DNA of 64,000 nucleotides from Paracoccus aerius (GCF_014656455.1 NZ_BNCL01000005.1:1-64000); one strand, 5' to 3'; counted from the stretch's first letter, positions 1-8,941 are shown. A program made the numbers and translations. The notes: generated from the letters alone by a model not told the origin.

Positions 1-82
1 TCACGGCATCCGCCAGAATGTTCACGCCCCGAAGCATCCGGTCGCGCGCGTCCGTGTTGAACTTCACTTCTTTCGCAGCCAT
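1..82 (-). CDS. groEL: Chaperonin GroEL, N-terminal fragment
   Basis: Only the first 27 codons are in the window; the gene continues past base 1. The translation starts [17 protein letters not shown], the usual GroEL N-terminus in alphaproteobacteria. GroEL is the 60-kDa cytoplasmic chaperonin that refolds proteins inside a double-ring cavity with GroES as the lid. It lies 35 bases downstream of groES on the same strand, so the two form the standard groESL operon, driven from the CIRCE-bearing promoter region upstream of groES. An AGGAGAG Shine-Dalgarno sits just before the ATG. Confidence 0.95.
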   Translation of the reverse strand, partial: MAAKEVKFNTDARDRMLRGVNILADAV

Positions 83-117
83 TTGACTCTCCTGAATTTA
101 GTGGGGAAGGACGCGGA

Positions 118-405
118 TCAGGCGATCACGCCCAGGATGTCGCTTTCCTTCATGATCAGCAGCTCTTCGCCGTCGATCGTGACCTCGGTGCCCGACCACT
201 TGCCGAACAGGACGCGGTCGCCCGCCTTGACCGACGGTGCGATCAGTTCGCCCGAATCCTTGCGCGCGCCTTCGCCGGTCGAGATGACCTCGCCCTCGGC
301 GGGCTTTTCCTTGGCGCTGTCGGGGATGATCAGGCCGCCCTTGGTCTTTTCGTCCGACTGGACGCGGCGGACCAGAACGCGGTCATGCAGCGGTTTGAAT
401 GCCAT
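118..405 (-). CDS. groES: Co-chaperonin GroES
   Basis: 95 residues, the normal length of the GroES heptamer subunit that caps GroEL and sets the folding-chamber cycle. The N-terminus [14 protein letters not shown] is the family signature. The mobile loop region around residues 18–35 ([16 protein letters not shown]) contains the hydrophobic GGLIIP segment that docks on GroEL, and [14 protein letters not shown] follows in the C-terminal half. It is first in the groES–groEL operon and is preceded by a perfect CIRCE inverted repeat, so HrcA repression with heat induction is expected. Confidence 0.98.
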   Translation of the reverse strand: MAFKPLHDRVLVRRVQSDEKTKGGLIIPDSAKEKPAEGEVISTGEGARKDSGELIAPSVKAGDRVLFGKWSGTEVTIDGEELLIMKESDILGVIA

Positions 406-442
406 TGGTGAACACTCCGTGTTTCAGGTTGCAGTGTCGCTG

Positions 443-469
443 TTGGCACTCAAGGCAGGTGAGTGCCAA
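443..469 (-). promoter_or_regulatory. CIRCE operator (HrcA site) upstream of groES
   Basis: The sequence reads TTGGCACTC, nine spacer bases, then GAGTGCCAA: a perfect 9-9-9 inverted repeat. The CIRCE consensus is TTAGCACTC-N9-GAGTGCTAA, so each arm differs by one compensated base and full dyad symmetry is kept. It lies 38 bases upstream of the groES start codon. CIRCE is bound by the HrcA repressor and controls groESL in many alphaproteobacteria. Confidence 0.93.
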
Positions 470-597
470 TGGCGGTGAGATAGGGCAACCGGCCGCGGCT
501 GTCAACGGCGGGGCGTCGCCCAGATGTGACCGGCCTCGGCTGGTCAGGCCGGTGTGGTTGTGCCAGCCTGTCGCCGGTTCGATGAAAGGAGAGGGTG

Positions 598-1611
598 ATG
601 CGGGCAGTTCTTGCGGGCGTGGTGATGGCATGGGCGGCTGCCGCTGCCCCCGCCCTGGCCGAATGCGTGGGCAGCAACCTGTTCGACACCATGCCCTCCG
701 AACAGCGGGCCGAGATCGAGGCTGCGGTGGAAGGCGTTCCCTTTCACCAGGGTATCCTGTGGCGCGCGACCAAGGCCGGGCAGGAGATGACGCTGGTCGG
801 CACCTATCACTTTGGCGATCCGCGCCATGACCCGATGCTGGACCGCCTGGCGCCGCTGATCCGGCAGGCCGACGCCGTCTTTGTCGAGGCCGGCCCCGAG
901 GAAGAGCGGAGGCTGACCGATGAGCTGTCCTCGGATCCGACGCTGATGGTCGATCCGGCAGGGCCGACGCTGCCCGAACGGCTGGATGATCGGGACTGGC
1001 AGGCACTGGCGGCGGCCATGGCGGAACGGGGGATGCCGGCCGTGATGACCGCGAAGCTGCGGCCCTGGTATGTGGCGATGATGCTGGGGATCAGCCCATG
1101 CATGATGAAGCAGATGGCCGAAGGCGACGCGCGGGGCCTGGACCACCGGATCATCGAGCAGGCCGGGTCGATGGAGGTTCCGGTCCGCGCGCTTGAACCC
1201 TGGGATACGGTCTTCACGCTGTTCAGCCACCTGTCCCCTGGGCAGGAGATCGAGATGATCCGCGCCAGCCTGCCTGCCGCCGCCCATGCCGACGATTACG
1301 CCGTCACCCTGACCGAGGCCTATTTCGCCGGCGATGTGTGGGCGATCTGGGAGTTTGGCCGCTTCGATGCCTATCGCAATTCGGGGCTGACCAGGGAACA
1401 GGTCGATCAGCAGATGGATCTGGCGCAGGAACATCTGATGGAGCGGCGCAACGAGGCCTGGATCGCGCCCCTGACCGCCGGGGCCAGCGACGCGGCCGAC
1501 AGGGGCAAGGGCATCCTGGCAGCCTTTGGCGCACTGCACCTGCCGGGCGAGGGCGGCGTGCTTCGCCTGCTGGAGCAGGATGGCTGGACCATCGAGAGGC
1601 TGGACGGCTAG
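598..1611 (+). CDS. TraB/GumN family protein, secreted
   Basis: A 337-residue protein of the TraB/GumN family, whose fold resembles the erythromycin esterase/Tiki metalloprotease clan. The N-terminus MRAVLAGVVMAWAAAAAPALAE is a Sec signal peptide cleaved after ALA. The first conserved block LVGTYHFGDP (about residues 65–74), with its family-typical histidine, precedes ADAVFVEAGPEE with the paired glutamates. The ATG at 598 is chosen over the GTG at 595 because the AAGGAG ribosome site lies six bases before the ATG. Its stop codon TAG shares the palindrome CTAG with the stop of the convergent next gene. Substrate unknown; family call firm. Confidence 0.85.
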   Translation: MRAVLAGVVMAWAAAAAPALAECVGSNLFDTMPSEQRAEIEAAVEGVPFHQGILWRATKAGQEMTLVGTYHFGDPRHDPMLDRLAPLIRQADAVFVEAGPEEERRLTDELSSDPTLMVDPAGPTLPERLDDRDWQALAAAMAERGMPAVMTAKLRPWYVAMMLGISPCMMKQMAEGDARGLDHRIIEQAGSMEVPVRALEPWDTVFTLFSHLSPGQEIEMIRASLPAAAHADDYAVTLTEAYFAGDVWAIWEFGRFDAYRNSGLTREQVDQQMDLAQEHLMERRNEAWIAPLTAGASDAADRGKGILAAFGALHLPGEGGVLRLLEQDGWTIERLDG

Positions 1612-4586
1612 CGGCCGCCCAGCACAGACAGGGCCTGCTGTTGCCCGCCCTTCACGAAGGTGATCCGGCTGTCGCCGATATCGGTAATCGTGCCGCCGTT
1701 GATCCGGTCGCCTAGACGCAGCGTCAGCACCCGGCCGTTCGACAGCCGCACCAGGGCGCGGCTGGCCTTGCCCGCGCCGATCGTGCCGATGATCTGCGTG
1801 CGGTTGATCTGGATGCCATCCTTGACGGTCGCCGCATTGCCCGCGGTCGTGGGGGTCCGGCCGTCAGGGATGTTGGCCGCGACCTCGGGCTCGTCCTCGG
1901 CCTCGGGCGGGGCATAGCGTTGCTGGCGGGCGGCGGCGGCGCGCGCCTCGGCCTCGGCCTGGGCGCGGGCGCGGGCCTCGGCCTGGGCACGGGCCTGCGC
2001 CTCGGCCTGGGCGTCCTGGGCGGCGCGGGCGCGGGCGCGGGCCTCGGCCTGGGCCTGCAGCTCGGCGTCCAGGCGGCGCTGTTCGGCCAGGGCCGCTTCC
2101 TCGGATTGGGCTTGTGCCGCGGAACGCAGGTCGCTGGGCGTCGGCGTCAGTGATGTGGCGGCCAGGGTGGCGGTGCCTGCCGCGCCGGCAACGGCTGCTG
2201 CGGCGCCTGCGGCGCGCCGGGGCGGAAGGGCAGATGAACGAAGCGCCGTCAAAGCGACGGCGCCTGCGGGGGGAGAGTTTTCCGAAACGGCTTCGGCGAC
2301 GGCCCGGTCGATGGCTGCGCCCGACAGGCTTGCGCTGCCGGGGCCGGGATCGCTGCGGGCGACGGTCCTTGCCCCGCCGGGCCGAGCCATCGGTCGAGCG
2401 GACTGGCCAAGGCCCGCAGCGGACCGGGTGCGCGGTGTCTCGGCCACGGCGGCCGCGACCGCGTCCTGCACGGCGCGTTGCGATGGACCGCCCACGGCCA
2501 CCGGCTTGCGGGACGGGCGGGCGTCGGCCAACTGGATCAGGGCTCCGCGTTCTGCCGCGCTGAGACCGCCTGCGCCAGCCTGGGCGGTTCTGAGGTCGCG
2601 CAGCAGCTTGGTCAGGGACGCGCGTTCCGCCTGGGTCAGGCGGGTCGGCTGGTCTTCCTCGGCCCGGCTGCCTTCCTCGAGGCTGCTTTGCCGTTCCGGG
2701 CGCGCGGGCGGACGGCCCGATGTCCCCACGGACGGCGCGGCGCGGGAGGGCGCCACTGCCGGTGCTGCTGCCGGTGCCGTGGCGGCAGGCGATGCCGCCG
2801 GGCTGCTGGCTGGGGTGACCGAAGCGGGACGTTCCGGCGGGCGCGAGGCCGACAGTCGCGACGTCTGCGGACGCGCCGCCGCCGGGCGCGCGGCATCAGC
2901 CTGGGCGCGTGCCGCAAAGGGCTGCGGGTTTGCGGGGACGGTCGGCCGGGCATCGGTCCGCGCAGGCGGCGTGGCTCGCACGGGGGCCACGCGCGGCGGG
3001 CGGGCCGAACTGGCAAGCCGCTGTTGCGCGGGCGCTGCTGCAGGGGCCGGTGCAGCCGGGGCCACGGCCGCAGGGGGCTGCGCAGGGGTCTGCGTCTGCG
3101 CCGGTGCTTGTGTCGGTGTCTGCGCCTGGGCCTCGACCACCGGAGCCGCCATCGTTGCCGCGCTGATGGGGGTCTGCGAAACAGCGCCGGTCGGTGCGGC
3201 CATGGCTTCGGTCAGGGCCTGTGCCAGGGCATCGTCACCCTGGGCGACGGGCACTGCGGGCTGCTGCTGAGGCGCGGGCTGCGGCCGGGCGGCCGCGATG
3301 GCGGGCGCTGTCGCGGCGGGGGCAGCAGCCACCGGCGCGGGTTCAAGATCGACCGGCGCAGGTTGGGGCGCAACCTGGGGCGCTGCCGTGGCGATGTCGG
3401 TGCCCGAGACGGCCGGGCGGGCGTCTGCTTCGGCGGCTTCCTGCGGCCGAGGCTCTGCCGCCGGGGACGGGCTCTCAATGGCCGGGACAGGGGCCTGGGC
3501 TTGCTCGACCGGCGCGGCGGGGACAGCCGAAGGCTCGGGCGCGGCGCTCGCTTCGGGCACAGGATCGGTCGCGGCCACCTGCTGGGGCGCGGCGCCCTGA
3601 TCCGGGGACGAGCCGAAGAAGACCAGAACCGCGACAAGCGCCAGGACCAGCACGCCCATCATCACCGGCAAGCGGCCCGGATCCAGGCGGCGCAGCCAGG
3701 CGAGGGCGAATTCACCTTCGTCGTCGCGCGGCGCCTCGGCGGCACGCAGGGCGCGCGCATCGCGGGCGCGGTCATGCACCGCCTGGGCGCGGGGCGACAG
3801 GGCGCGTGGGGCCGCAGGGGGCTTGACCTCGCCGTGGCGGATCACCCCGGGCACCGAGGCCGGGGCTGCGATGCTGCCGGCGTCAGCCCGGGCAGGTTCG
3901 GCTTTTTCCGCATCGGATCGTGCACTCGCAGGGGTTGCCACGACATGGGGCACGATGCGGCTGACGATGACCGGCGCGGGCCCTGTCATGGCGGGCACCA
4001 CGGCTTCCGGGTCAGTCACGACCGGATCCGTGACGCGGGCCTGGGCCAGATCGGGCTGGCTGAAGGGCGGGCGGGTGAAGCCTTCCGCGGCAAGACGGCT
4101 GGGTCCGAAATCGGGCTGGCCGTCGAAGCGGTCGTCATCCGGACGCGCCACGAAGCCCGATGGGCGAAAGCCTTGGGCGCGGGCGAAATCCTCGGCCTCT
4201 TCCAGGGTGCGGCGGGCGACGGCGGCCACGCGCAGCGTCTCGATGTCGCCATTGGCCGAGGGGCACCAGTCATAGGCCAGGTCCGAGGCCGGATAGGGCG
4301 TCATCGCCTCAAGCGCGCGGGCCACGGCGGCGGGTGTGTCCGATCCCCTTGGAACGGTCAGCGTGGTATACAGGATCTGGTCGTCGGGGATGACCAGAAC
4401 GGTGTCCAGATCGCCCGGCTCGACCCCCGCCTGCTCGCGCAGCGCGGCAAGCCGGGCGGTCATTTCCCGGCCCGCGAAGGGGGCTTTGCCAAGCGGCTGC
4501 CAGCCGAACCCGTCGCGGCGTTCAAGCAGGACCGCCTCGGGCGTGAAGCTCATGGCGAAATCGGGCGGGGCGATGGGTCTGTTCAT
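1608..4586 (-). CDS. Large bitopic envelope protein, GspL/PilM-like head with PilP/GspC-like tail
   Basis: 992 residues with no whole-length match I can name. Residues ~10–165 resemble the cytoplasmic actin-like domain of GspL/PilM (LVIPDDQILYTTLTVPRG, then MTPYPASDLAYDW and VAAVARRTLEEAEDFARAQGF). One membrane span lies near residues 307–327 (MMGVLVLALVAVLVFFG). Then come ~480 residues of Pro/Ala-rich linker, a charged EARARAQAEA-type helical repeat (~827–890), and a C-terminal ~65-residue domain (RTQIIGTIGAGKASRALVRL, then GDRINGGTITDI) like the PilP/GspC homology region. Topology is cytoplasmic N-terminus and periplasmic C-terminus. No secretin, ATPase or pilin gene lies nearby. Close relatives may be mis-annotated as translation initiation factor 2 because of the low-complexity part. 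The domain assignments are inference from motif appearance. Confidence 0.55.
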   Translation of the reverse strand: MNRPIAPPDFAMSFTPEAVLLERRDGFGWQPLGKAPFAGREMTARLAALREQAGVEPGDLDTVLVIPDDQILYTTLTVPRGSDTPAAVARALEAMTPYPASDLAYDWCPSANGDIETLRVAAVARRTLEEAEDFARAQGFRPSGFVARPDDDRFDGQPDFGPSRLAAEGFTRPPFSQPDLAQARVTDPVVTDPEAVVPAMTGPAPVIVSRIVPHVVATPASARSDAEKAEPARADAGSIAAPASVPGVIRHGEVKPPAAPRALSPRAQAVHDRARDARALRAAEAPRDDEGEFALAWLRRLDPGRLPVMMGVLVLALVAVLVFFGSSPDQGAAPQQVAATDPVPEASAAPEPSAVPAAPVEQAQAPVPAIESPSPAAEPRPQEAAEADARPAVSGTDIATAAPQVAPQPAPVDLEPAPVAAAPAATAPAIAAARPQPAPQQQPAVPVAQGDDALAQALTEAMAAPTGAVSQTPISAATMAAPVVEAQAQTPTQAPAQTQTPAQPPAAVAPAAPAPAAAPAQQRLASSARPPRVAPVRATPPARTDARPTVPANPQPFAARAQADAARPAAARPQTSRLSASRPPERPASVTPASSPAASPAATAPAAAPAVAPSRAAPSVGTSGRPPARPERQSSLEEGSRAEEDQPTRLTQAERASLTKLLRDLRTAQAGAGGLSAAERGALIQLADARPSRKPVAVGGPSQRAVQDAVAAAVAETPRTRSAAGLGQSARPMARPGGARTVARSDPGPGSASLSGAAIDRAVAEAVSENSPPAGAVALTALRSSALPPRRAAGAAAAVAGAAGTATLAATSLTPTPSDLRSAAQAQSEEAALAEQRRLDAELQAQAEARARARAAQDAQAEAQARAQAEARARAQAEAEARAAAARQQRYAPPEAEDEPEVAANIPDGRTPTTAGNAATVKDGIQINRTQIIGTIGAGKASRALVRLSNGRVLTLRLGDRINGGTITDIGDSRITFVKGGQQQALSVLGGR

Positions 4587-4774
4587 GATGGATCACTGCT
4601 CGATGACGATCGCGTGTTTTAAGGGTCCGCGATTTGTTTGATTGTCCCAGATCTAGCGGATTTTGCATCCTGTGGAAAGGCAAACTGGCGGATCCGTGAA
4701 TGCAATTGCTTTGAACTTCATCCTGCCGGATGCTGTTAATGGGCAACGACGATTTCCGCAGAAAGGACAGAGAC

Positions 4775-5836
4775 ATGACCAAGCTTCCGCGACGGCTGGC
4801 CCGGGCCGCGCTTGTGGCCTCGACCGCCCTGGCGCTTGGCGCCCCCGCCATGGCCGCACCCGGCATGGGCGGTCATTCCATGTGCCATCCGGGCATGTCG
4901 CGCCTGACCGTGACCGGCGAGGGCGAGGCGCGGGTGGCCCCCGACCTGGCGATGGTCCAGCTTGGCGTCACCACCCAGGCTGAAAGCGCAGCCGAGGCGA
5001 TGCGCCAGAACTCGGTCCAGCAGACCGCGGTGATCGAGGCGCTGACCGGCGCCGGGATCGAGCCGGCGGACATCCAGACCTCGGGGCTGAACCTGAACCC
5101 GATGATGGATTACGGCGAAGGGCGCGCGCCAGCCGTGACGGGCTATCAGGCCAGCAACATTGTCGCGGTCCGGGTCAAGGACGTGGCACGCCTGGGCGAG
5201 GTTCTGGACGCCATTGTCGGCGCCGGCGCGAACGAGATCAACGGTATCAGCTTCACCCGCGACGACAGTTCGGCCACCGAGGATGAGGCCCGCCGCGCCG
5301 CCGTCGAGGATGCCCGCCACAAGGCCGAGATCCTGGCCGAGGCCGCAGGGCTGACCCTCGGCCCGGTTCTGGTGCTGCGCGACACGCCTTCCCCCGAAGG
5401 CCCGCGCCCGATGATGATGGAGGCGCGCGCAGCGTCAGACGCCGCCAAGGTCCCCGTCGCCGCAGGCGAGGTGGCGCTGTCCGCGATGGTCGAGATGCAG
5501 TTCGCACTGACGGGTCAGGATTGCGGGCCGATGGGTGGTCATCACGGCCATGGCGGCATGGGCCACGGACCCGCAGGCGGACACGGCGGATCGGGCCACG
5601 GCGGTCCGGACCAGGGCGGCGGTGCGCTGCCCGAGGGGCATCCGCCGGTTCCCGGCCTTGATCCGGCCCCGGCCCCCGACGCCGATGCAGGCCCTGCGCC
5701 CGATGCCGATCCCGCCACGCCCCCGGCAGGCGATCTGCCGCCGCCGCTGGGCACGGACACCGGCGCGCCGGAACCTGGCGAACCGGTCGTGCCGATGGGC
5801 AAGGCCCCTGCCGAAAGCCCGGCGCCCGCGAACTGA
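4775..5836 (+). CDS. SIMPL-domain (DUF541) periplasmic protein with His/Gly and Pro-rich tail
   Basis: 353 residues. A signal peptide (MTKLPRRLARAALVASTALALGAPAMA) precedes the SIMPL/DUF541 domain, recognised by LTVTGEGEARVAPDLA, then MRQNSVQQTAVIEAL and DIQTSGLNLNP, and spanning about residues 40–255. SIMPL proteins are secreted or periplasmic and often stress-linked; no enzymatic role is established. The last ~100 residues are low complexity: a His/Gly/Met stretch (GGHHGHGGMGHGPAGGHGG) followed by Pro/Ala/Asp repeats, resembling a metal-binding tail. The start at 4775 follows AAAGGAC; the longer upstream frame would disrupt the signal peptide. A strong hairpin follows the stop. Confidence 0.85.
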   Translation: MTKLPRRLARAALVASTALALGAPAMAAPGMGGHSMCHPGMSRLTVTGEGEARVAPDLAMVQLGVTTQAESAAEAMRQNSVQQTAVIEALTGAGIEPADIQTSGLNLNPMMDYGEGRAPAVTGYQASNIVAVRVKDVARLGEVLDAIVGAGANEINGISFTRDDSSATEDEARRAAVEDARHKAEILAEAAGLTLGPVLVLRDTPSPEGPRPMMMEARAASDAAKVPVAAGEVALSAMVEMQFALTGQDCGPMGGHHGHGGMGHGPAGGHGGSGHGGPDQGGGALPEGHPPVPGLDPAPAPDADAGPAPDADPATPPAGDLPPPLGTDTGAPEPGEPVVPMGKAPAESPAPAN

Positions 5837-5844
5837 ACTGGAAC

Positions 5845-5865
5845 GGGGGCCGCATGGCCCCCTTT
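5845..5865 (+). terminator. Rho-independent terminator after the SIMPL gene
   Basis: Stem GGGGGCC (5845–5851), loop GCAT, stem GGCCCCC (5856–5862), then TTT. It lies nine bases after the stop codon and abuts the 3' end of the convergent metY gene, so it may act in both directions. The T-run is short. Confidence 0.7.
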
Positions 5866-5866
5866 C

Positions 5867-7147
5867 CTATGCCACCGCCGCCGCCAGGGCCTGGTCCAGA
5901 TCCGCGATCAGGTCGGCGGGATCCTCGATCCCGACCGACAGGCGCAGCAGGTCGGGGGCCGCGCCCGCCGCGCGCTGCTGATCCTCGGTCAACTGGCGGT
6001 GGGTGGTCGATGCCGAATGGATCACCAAAGACCGCGCATCCCCCAGGTTCGCCACATGGCTGAACAGCTTCAGCGCGCCGACCACCTTGACCGCCGTCTC
6101 ATAGCCGCCCTTGACCGAGAAGGTGAACAGCGCCCCGGCCCCCTTGGGATAAAGGCGCCTGGCCGTCGCATTCCAGGGCGAGGATGCCAGCCCGGCATAG
6201 GTCACGGCCGTCACGCGCGGGTCGTTTTCCAGCCATTCCGCGACCTTCTGCGCGTTTTCGACATGACGCGCCATGCGCAGGCCCAGCGTCTCGATCCCCA
6301 TCAGCGTGTAATGCGCGCCCTGCGGGTTCATGGTCATGCCCAGGTCGCGCAGCCCGATGGCGATGGAATGGAAGGTGAAGGCCAAGTTGCCGAAGGTCTC
6401 GTGGAACTTCAGCCCGTGATAGGCGGGTTCGGGGGCCGAGAGGCTGGGGAACTTGTCGGATGCCGACCAGTCGAAACGGCCGCTGTCCACGATCGCGCCG
6501 CCCGTGACCGTGCCGTTGCCGGTCATGTACTTTGTCAGGCTGTGGACGACCAGCGTCGCGCCCATCTCGATCGGGCGGCACAGGTATGGCGTGGCCAGCG
6601 TGTTGTCCACGATCAGCGGGACGCCTGCGGCCCTGGCGATCTCGGCCACCGCCGGAATGTCGGTGACATAGCCGCCGGGATTGCTGATCGATTCGCAGAA
6701 CACCGCGCGGGTGTCGTCGTCGATGGCAGCGCGCAGGGCGTTCAGATCGTCGAAATCCACGAACTTGGCCGACCAGCCGAACCGCTTGATGGTCTGGCTG
6801 AACTGCGTGACCGTGCCCCCGTAAAGCCGGGTCGAGGCGACGATGTTGCGCCCCGGCGCCATCAGCGGGAACAGCGCCATGATCTGCGCCGCGTGCCCTG
6901 ACGAACAGCAGACCGCCCCCGCGCCGCCTTCCAGTGCGGCGACCCGGTTCTGCAACGCGCCGACGGTGGGGTTGGTCAGGCGGGAATAGATGTATCCCAC
7001 CTCTTGCAGCCCGAACAGGCGGGCGGCATGGTCGGCGTCCTTGAAGACATAGGACGTGGTCTGATAGATCGGCACCTGCCGCGCCCCGGTCGCGGGATCG
7101 GGTTCGGTCCCGGCATGGATCGCGGTCGTGTCAAAGCCCTGGGTCAT
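5867..7147 (-). CDS. metY: O-acetylhomoserine aminocarboxypropyltransferase (sulfhydrylase)
   Basis: 426 residues, a PLP enzyme of the Cys/Met metabolism family. It makes homocysteine from O-acetylhomoserine and sulfide. The motif SLTKYMTGNG near residue 205 carries the PLP lysine, LIVDNTLATPYL holds the conserved aspartate, and YSRLTNPTVGALQNRVAALE is the N-terminal family signature. The start at 7147 (MTQGFDTTAIHAGTE) follows AGAGGAGAGA; the frame upstream of it is an extension without similarity. It stands alone between oppositely oriented genes. The 129-base leader shared with the divergent gene was inspected for a SAM-responsive element and none could be confirmed. Confidence 0.93.
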   Translation of the reverse strand: MTQGFDTTAIHAGTEPDPATGARQVPIYQTTSYVFKDADHAARLFGLQEVGYIYSRLTNPTVGALQNRVAALEGGAGAVCCSSGHAAQIMALFPLMAPGRNIVASTRLYGGTVTQFSQTIKRFGWSAKFVDFDDLNALRAAIDDDTRAVFCESISNPGGYVTDIPAVAEIARAAGVPLIVDNTLATPYLCRPIEMGATLVVHSLTKYMTGNGTVTGGAIVDSGRFDWSASDKFPSLSAPEPAYHGLKFHETFGNLAFTFHSIAIGLRDLGMTMNPQGAHYTLMGIETLGLRMARHVENAQKVAEWLENDPRVTAVTYAGLASSPWNATARRLYPKGAGALFTFSVKGGYETAVKVVGALKLFSHVANLGDARSLVIHSASTTHRQLTEDQQRAAGAAPDLLRLSVGIEDPADLIADLDQALAAAVA

Positions 7148-7276
7148 GTCTCTCTCCTCTCGATGTCGTTTTAGGGGCAGAAGGTCATGACAGCGGCCCG
7201 GTTTCAATTGGGATTATGGGGTTGTCCCTGCGGGCCTTGGCCCCGATCATGCCGCGACCGCTTTCAGGAACAGCCC

Positions 7277-7936
7277 ATGCGCATGATCGACTTCAGCAAC
7301 TGGAACAGCATCCTGTCCACCGTGATCGGGATCGCCCTGTTCGCGCTGATCGGCATCGGCATCCGCGTGCTGGTGATGTTCACCGTTCAGCAGCGCCGCG
7401 AGCGGATGAACCGCCAGATCAACGAACGCCTGCGGGTGCTGATCGCCGCCTACAAGGTGCTGGGCGGATCCTTCACGGGCGATCTGGCCGTGGATCCCGC
7501 CCATTTGCGCGACCTGCGCCAGCGGGCGATGGACGAGGGGGTTGAGCCTTCTGAAGGCTCGGACCGTCGTCGCCGCATCCGGGACGCGGTGGAAGGCGCA
7601 CTGTCCGACATCCTGTTGCTGGGAACGGAAACCCATGTCCGACTGGCCGAACGCGCCGCCCGCGACCTGGTGGAAGGGCGGCCGGTTCAAACGGATGAAC
7701 TGGTGCGGTCCCTGCGCGATTTCATCCGCACGGCCCTGGATTTGGACCCCGTTCCCACGGGCCTTGCCATCCCGCCCCAGGGTCCGACCAGGCCCGCGCC
7801 CGGTGGCGGCAAGGGCCGGGGCGGGGACGAGGGACGGTCGCGCGGCGGCGGCGCAGGCGGCGGAGGGGCTGGCGGCGGCATGGGCATGGGCATGGCTGCG
7901 GGCCGCCATGCCGACGACCCCGCGACCGGCGCCTGA
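7277..7936 (+). CDS. Small inner-membrane protein with charged cytoplasmic domain and Gly-rich tail
   Basis: 219 residues, not recognised. One N-terminal membrane span (ILSTVIGIALFALIGIGIRVLVMF, residues ~11–34) is followed by a basic QQRRERMNRQINERLRV region and a helical soluble domain to about residue 160. The tail is Gly/Arg-rich and then Gly/Met-rich (RGGGAGGGGAGGGMGMGM). An AGGAACAG site precedes the ATG at 7277; the upstream 30-codon extension in this frame has no support. It is divergent from metY and convergent with the MoxR gene, with only three bases between stops. Function unknown. Confidence 0.7.
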   Translation: MRMIDFSNWNSILSTVIGIALFALIGIGIRVLVMFTVQQRRERMNRQINERLRVLIAAYKVLGGSFTGDLAVDPAHLRDLRQRAMDEGVEPSEGSDRRRRIRDAVEGALSDILLLGTETHVRLAERAARDLVEGRPVQTDELVRSLRDFIRTALDLDPVPTGLAIPPQGPTRPAPGGGKGRGGDEGRSRGGGAGGGGAGGGMGMGMAAGRHADDPATGA

Positions 7937-7939
7937 TGC

Positions 7940-8779
7940 CTACCGCTGGCGCCGCGCCATGAAGGCCAGCTTTTCGAACAGCGCCACGTCCTGTTCGTTC
8001 TTCAGCAGCGCGCCATGCAGTTTCGGCAGCATGGTGTGGGGATCGCGCCGCAGATCCTCGGGCGCCAGATCTTCGGCCAGGATCAGCTTCAGCCAGTCCA
8101 GCAACTCGCTGGTCGAGGGCTTCTTCTTCAGTCCCGGCGTCTCGCGCAAGTCGAAGAACTGGGTCAGCGCCTGATCCAGCAACCCGCGCTTCAGGCCCGG
8201 GTAATGCACGTCCACGATAGCGCGCAGCGTGTCTGCATCGGGAAAGCGGATGTAGTGGAAGAAACAGCGCCGCAGGAAGGCGTCCGGAAGCTCTTTCTCG
8301 TTGTTCGACGTGATGATGACGACCGGCCGATGCGCGGCGCGGACCGTCTCGCCGGTCTCGTAAACGTGAAACTCCATCCGGTCGAGTTCCTGCAGAAGGT
8401 CGTTGGGAAACTCGATATCCGCCTTGTCGATCTCGTCGATCAGCAGGACCACCTTGCCGGGCGCCGTGAAGGCCTGCCACAGCTTGCCCCGGCGGATGTA
8501 GTTCGACACGTCATGGACCCGCGCATCGCCCAGCTGGCTGTCGCGCAGGCGCGAGACGGCGTCGTATTCGTACAAGCCCTGCTGGGCCTTCGTCGTTGAT
8601 TTGACGTGCCATTCGATGATCGGCAGCCCCAGGCTGGCCGCAACCTGGCGGGCCAGTTCTGTCTTGCCCGTGCCCGGTTCGCCCTTGACCAGAAGCGGCC
8701 GTTCCAGCGTCACGGCCGCGTTCACGGCAACCGCCAGGTCGGGCGGGGCGACGTAACGGTCCGTGCCGGTGAAATGCAT
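7940..8779 (-). CDS. MoxR-family AAA+ ATPase
   Basis: 279 residues, the usual size of a MoxR/CbbQ-type AAA+ ATPase. Walker A is GEPGTGKT (residues ~33–40), Walker B is VVLLIDEID, sensor 1 is VVIITSNNEKELP, and the arginine-finger region is AFLRRCFFHYIRFP. Such proteins act as chaperones that insert cofactors or remodel complexes, usually with a von Willebrand factor A partner encoded next door. No VWA or DUF58 gene is adjacent here. The downstream neighbour is a convergent unrelated membrane protein, so the partner must be elsewhere. Family call strong; client unknown. Confidence 0.88.
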   Translation of the reverse strand: MHFTGTDRYVAPPDLAVAVNAAVTLERPLLVKGEPGTGKTELARQVAASLGLPIIEWHVKSTTKAQQGLYEYDAVSRLRDSQLGDARVHDVSNYIRRGKLWQAFTAPGKVVLLIDEIDKADIEFPNDLLQELDRMEFHVYETGETVRAAHRPVVIITSNNEKELPDAFLRRCFFHYIRFPDADTLRAIVDVHYPGLKRGLLDQALTQFFDLRETPGLKKKPSTSELLDWLKLILAEDLAPEDLRRDPHTMLPKLHGALLKNEQDVALFEKLAFMARRQR

Positions 8780-8941
8780 GAAACTCTCCTTTCAAGTGAA
8801 ATACTTGTAGCGTGGCAGCGCCAGAGGCGATCTGTCGTCGCGCCACAATCGTTTCGCCTAGTGACAAGCAAGACGTCATACTTTATGGGGGCGCGCAAGG
8901 TGCCGGTTTCGCGTTCCACCCGGCGCCGCCGGAGATGATTT

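Noticed and set aside
2155..4622. Long plus-strand open frames opposite the 992-residue gene
   Set aside because: They translate to Arg/Gly-rich low-complexity sequence and are antisense shadows of the GC-rich Pro/Ala linker on the other strand.
7148..7276. SAM-responsive riboswitch upstream of metY
   Set aside because: The minus-strand leader has CCCCTAAAAC before the ribosome site, faintly like the end of SAM-II, but the 5' hairpin and pseudoknot bases of SAM-II or SAM/SAH could not be found. A covariance search would decide.
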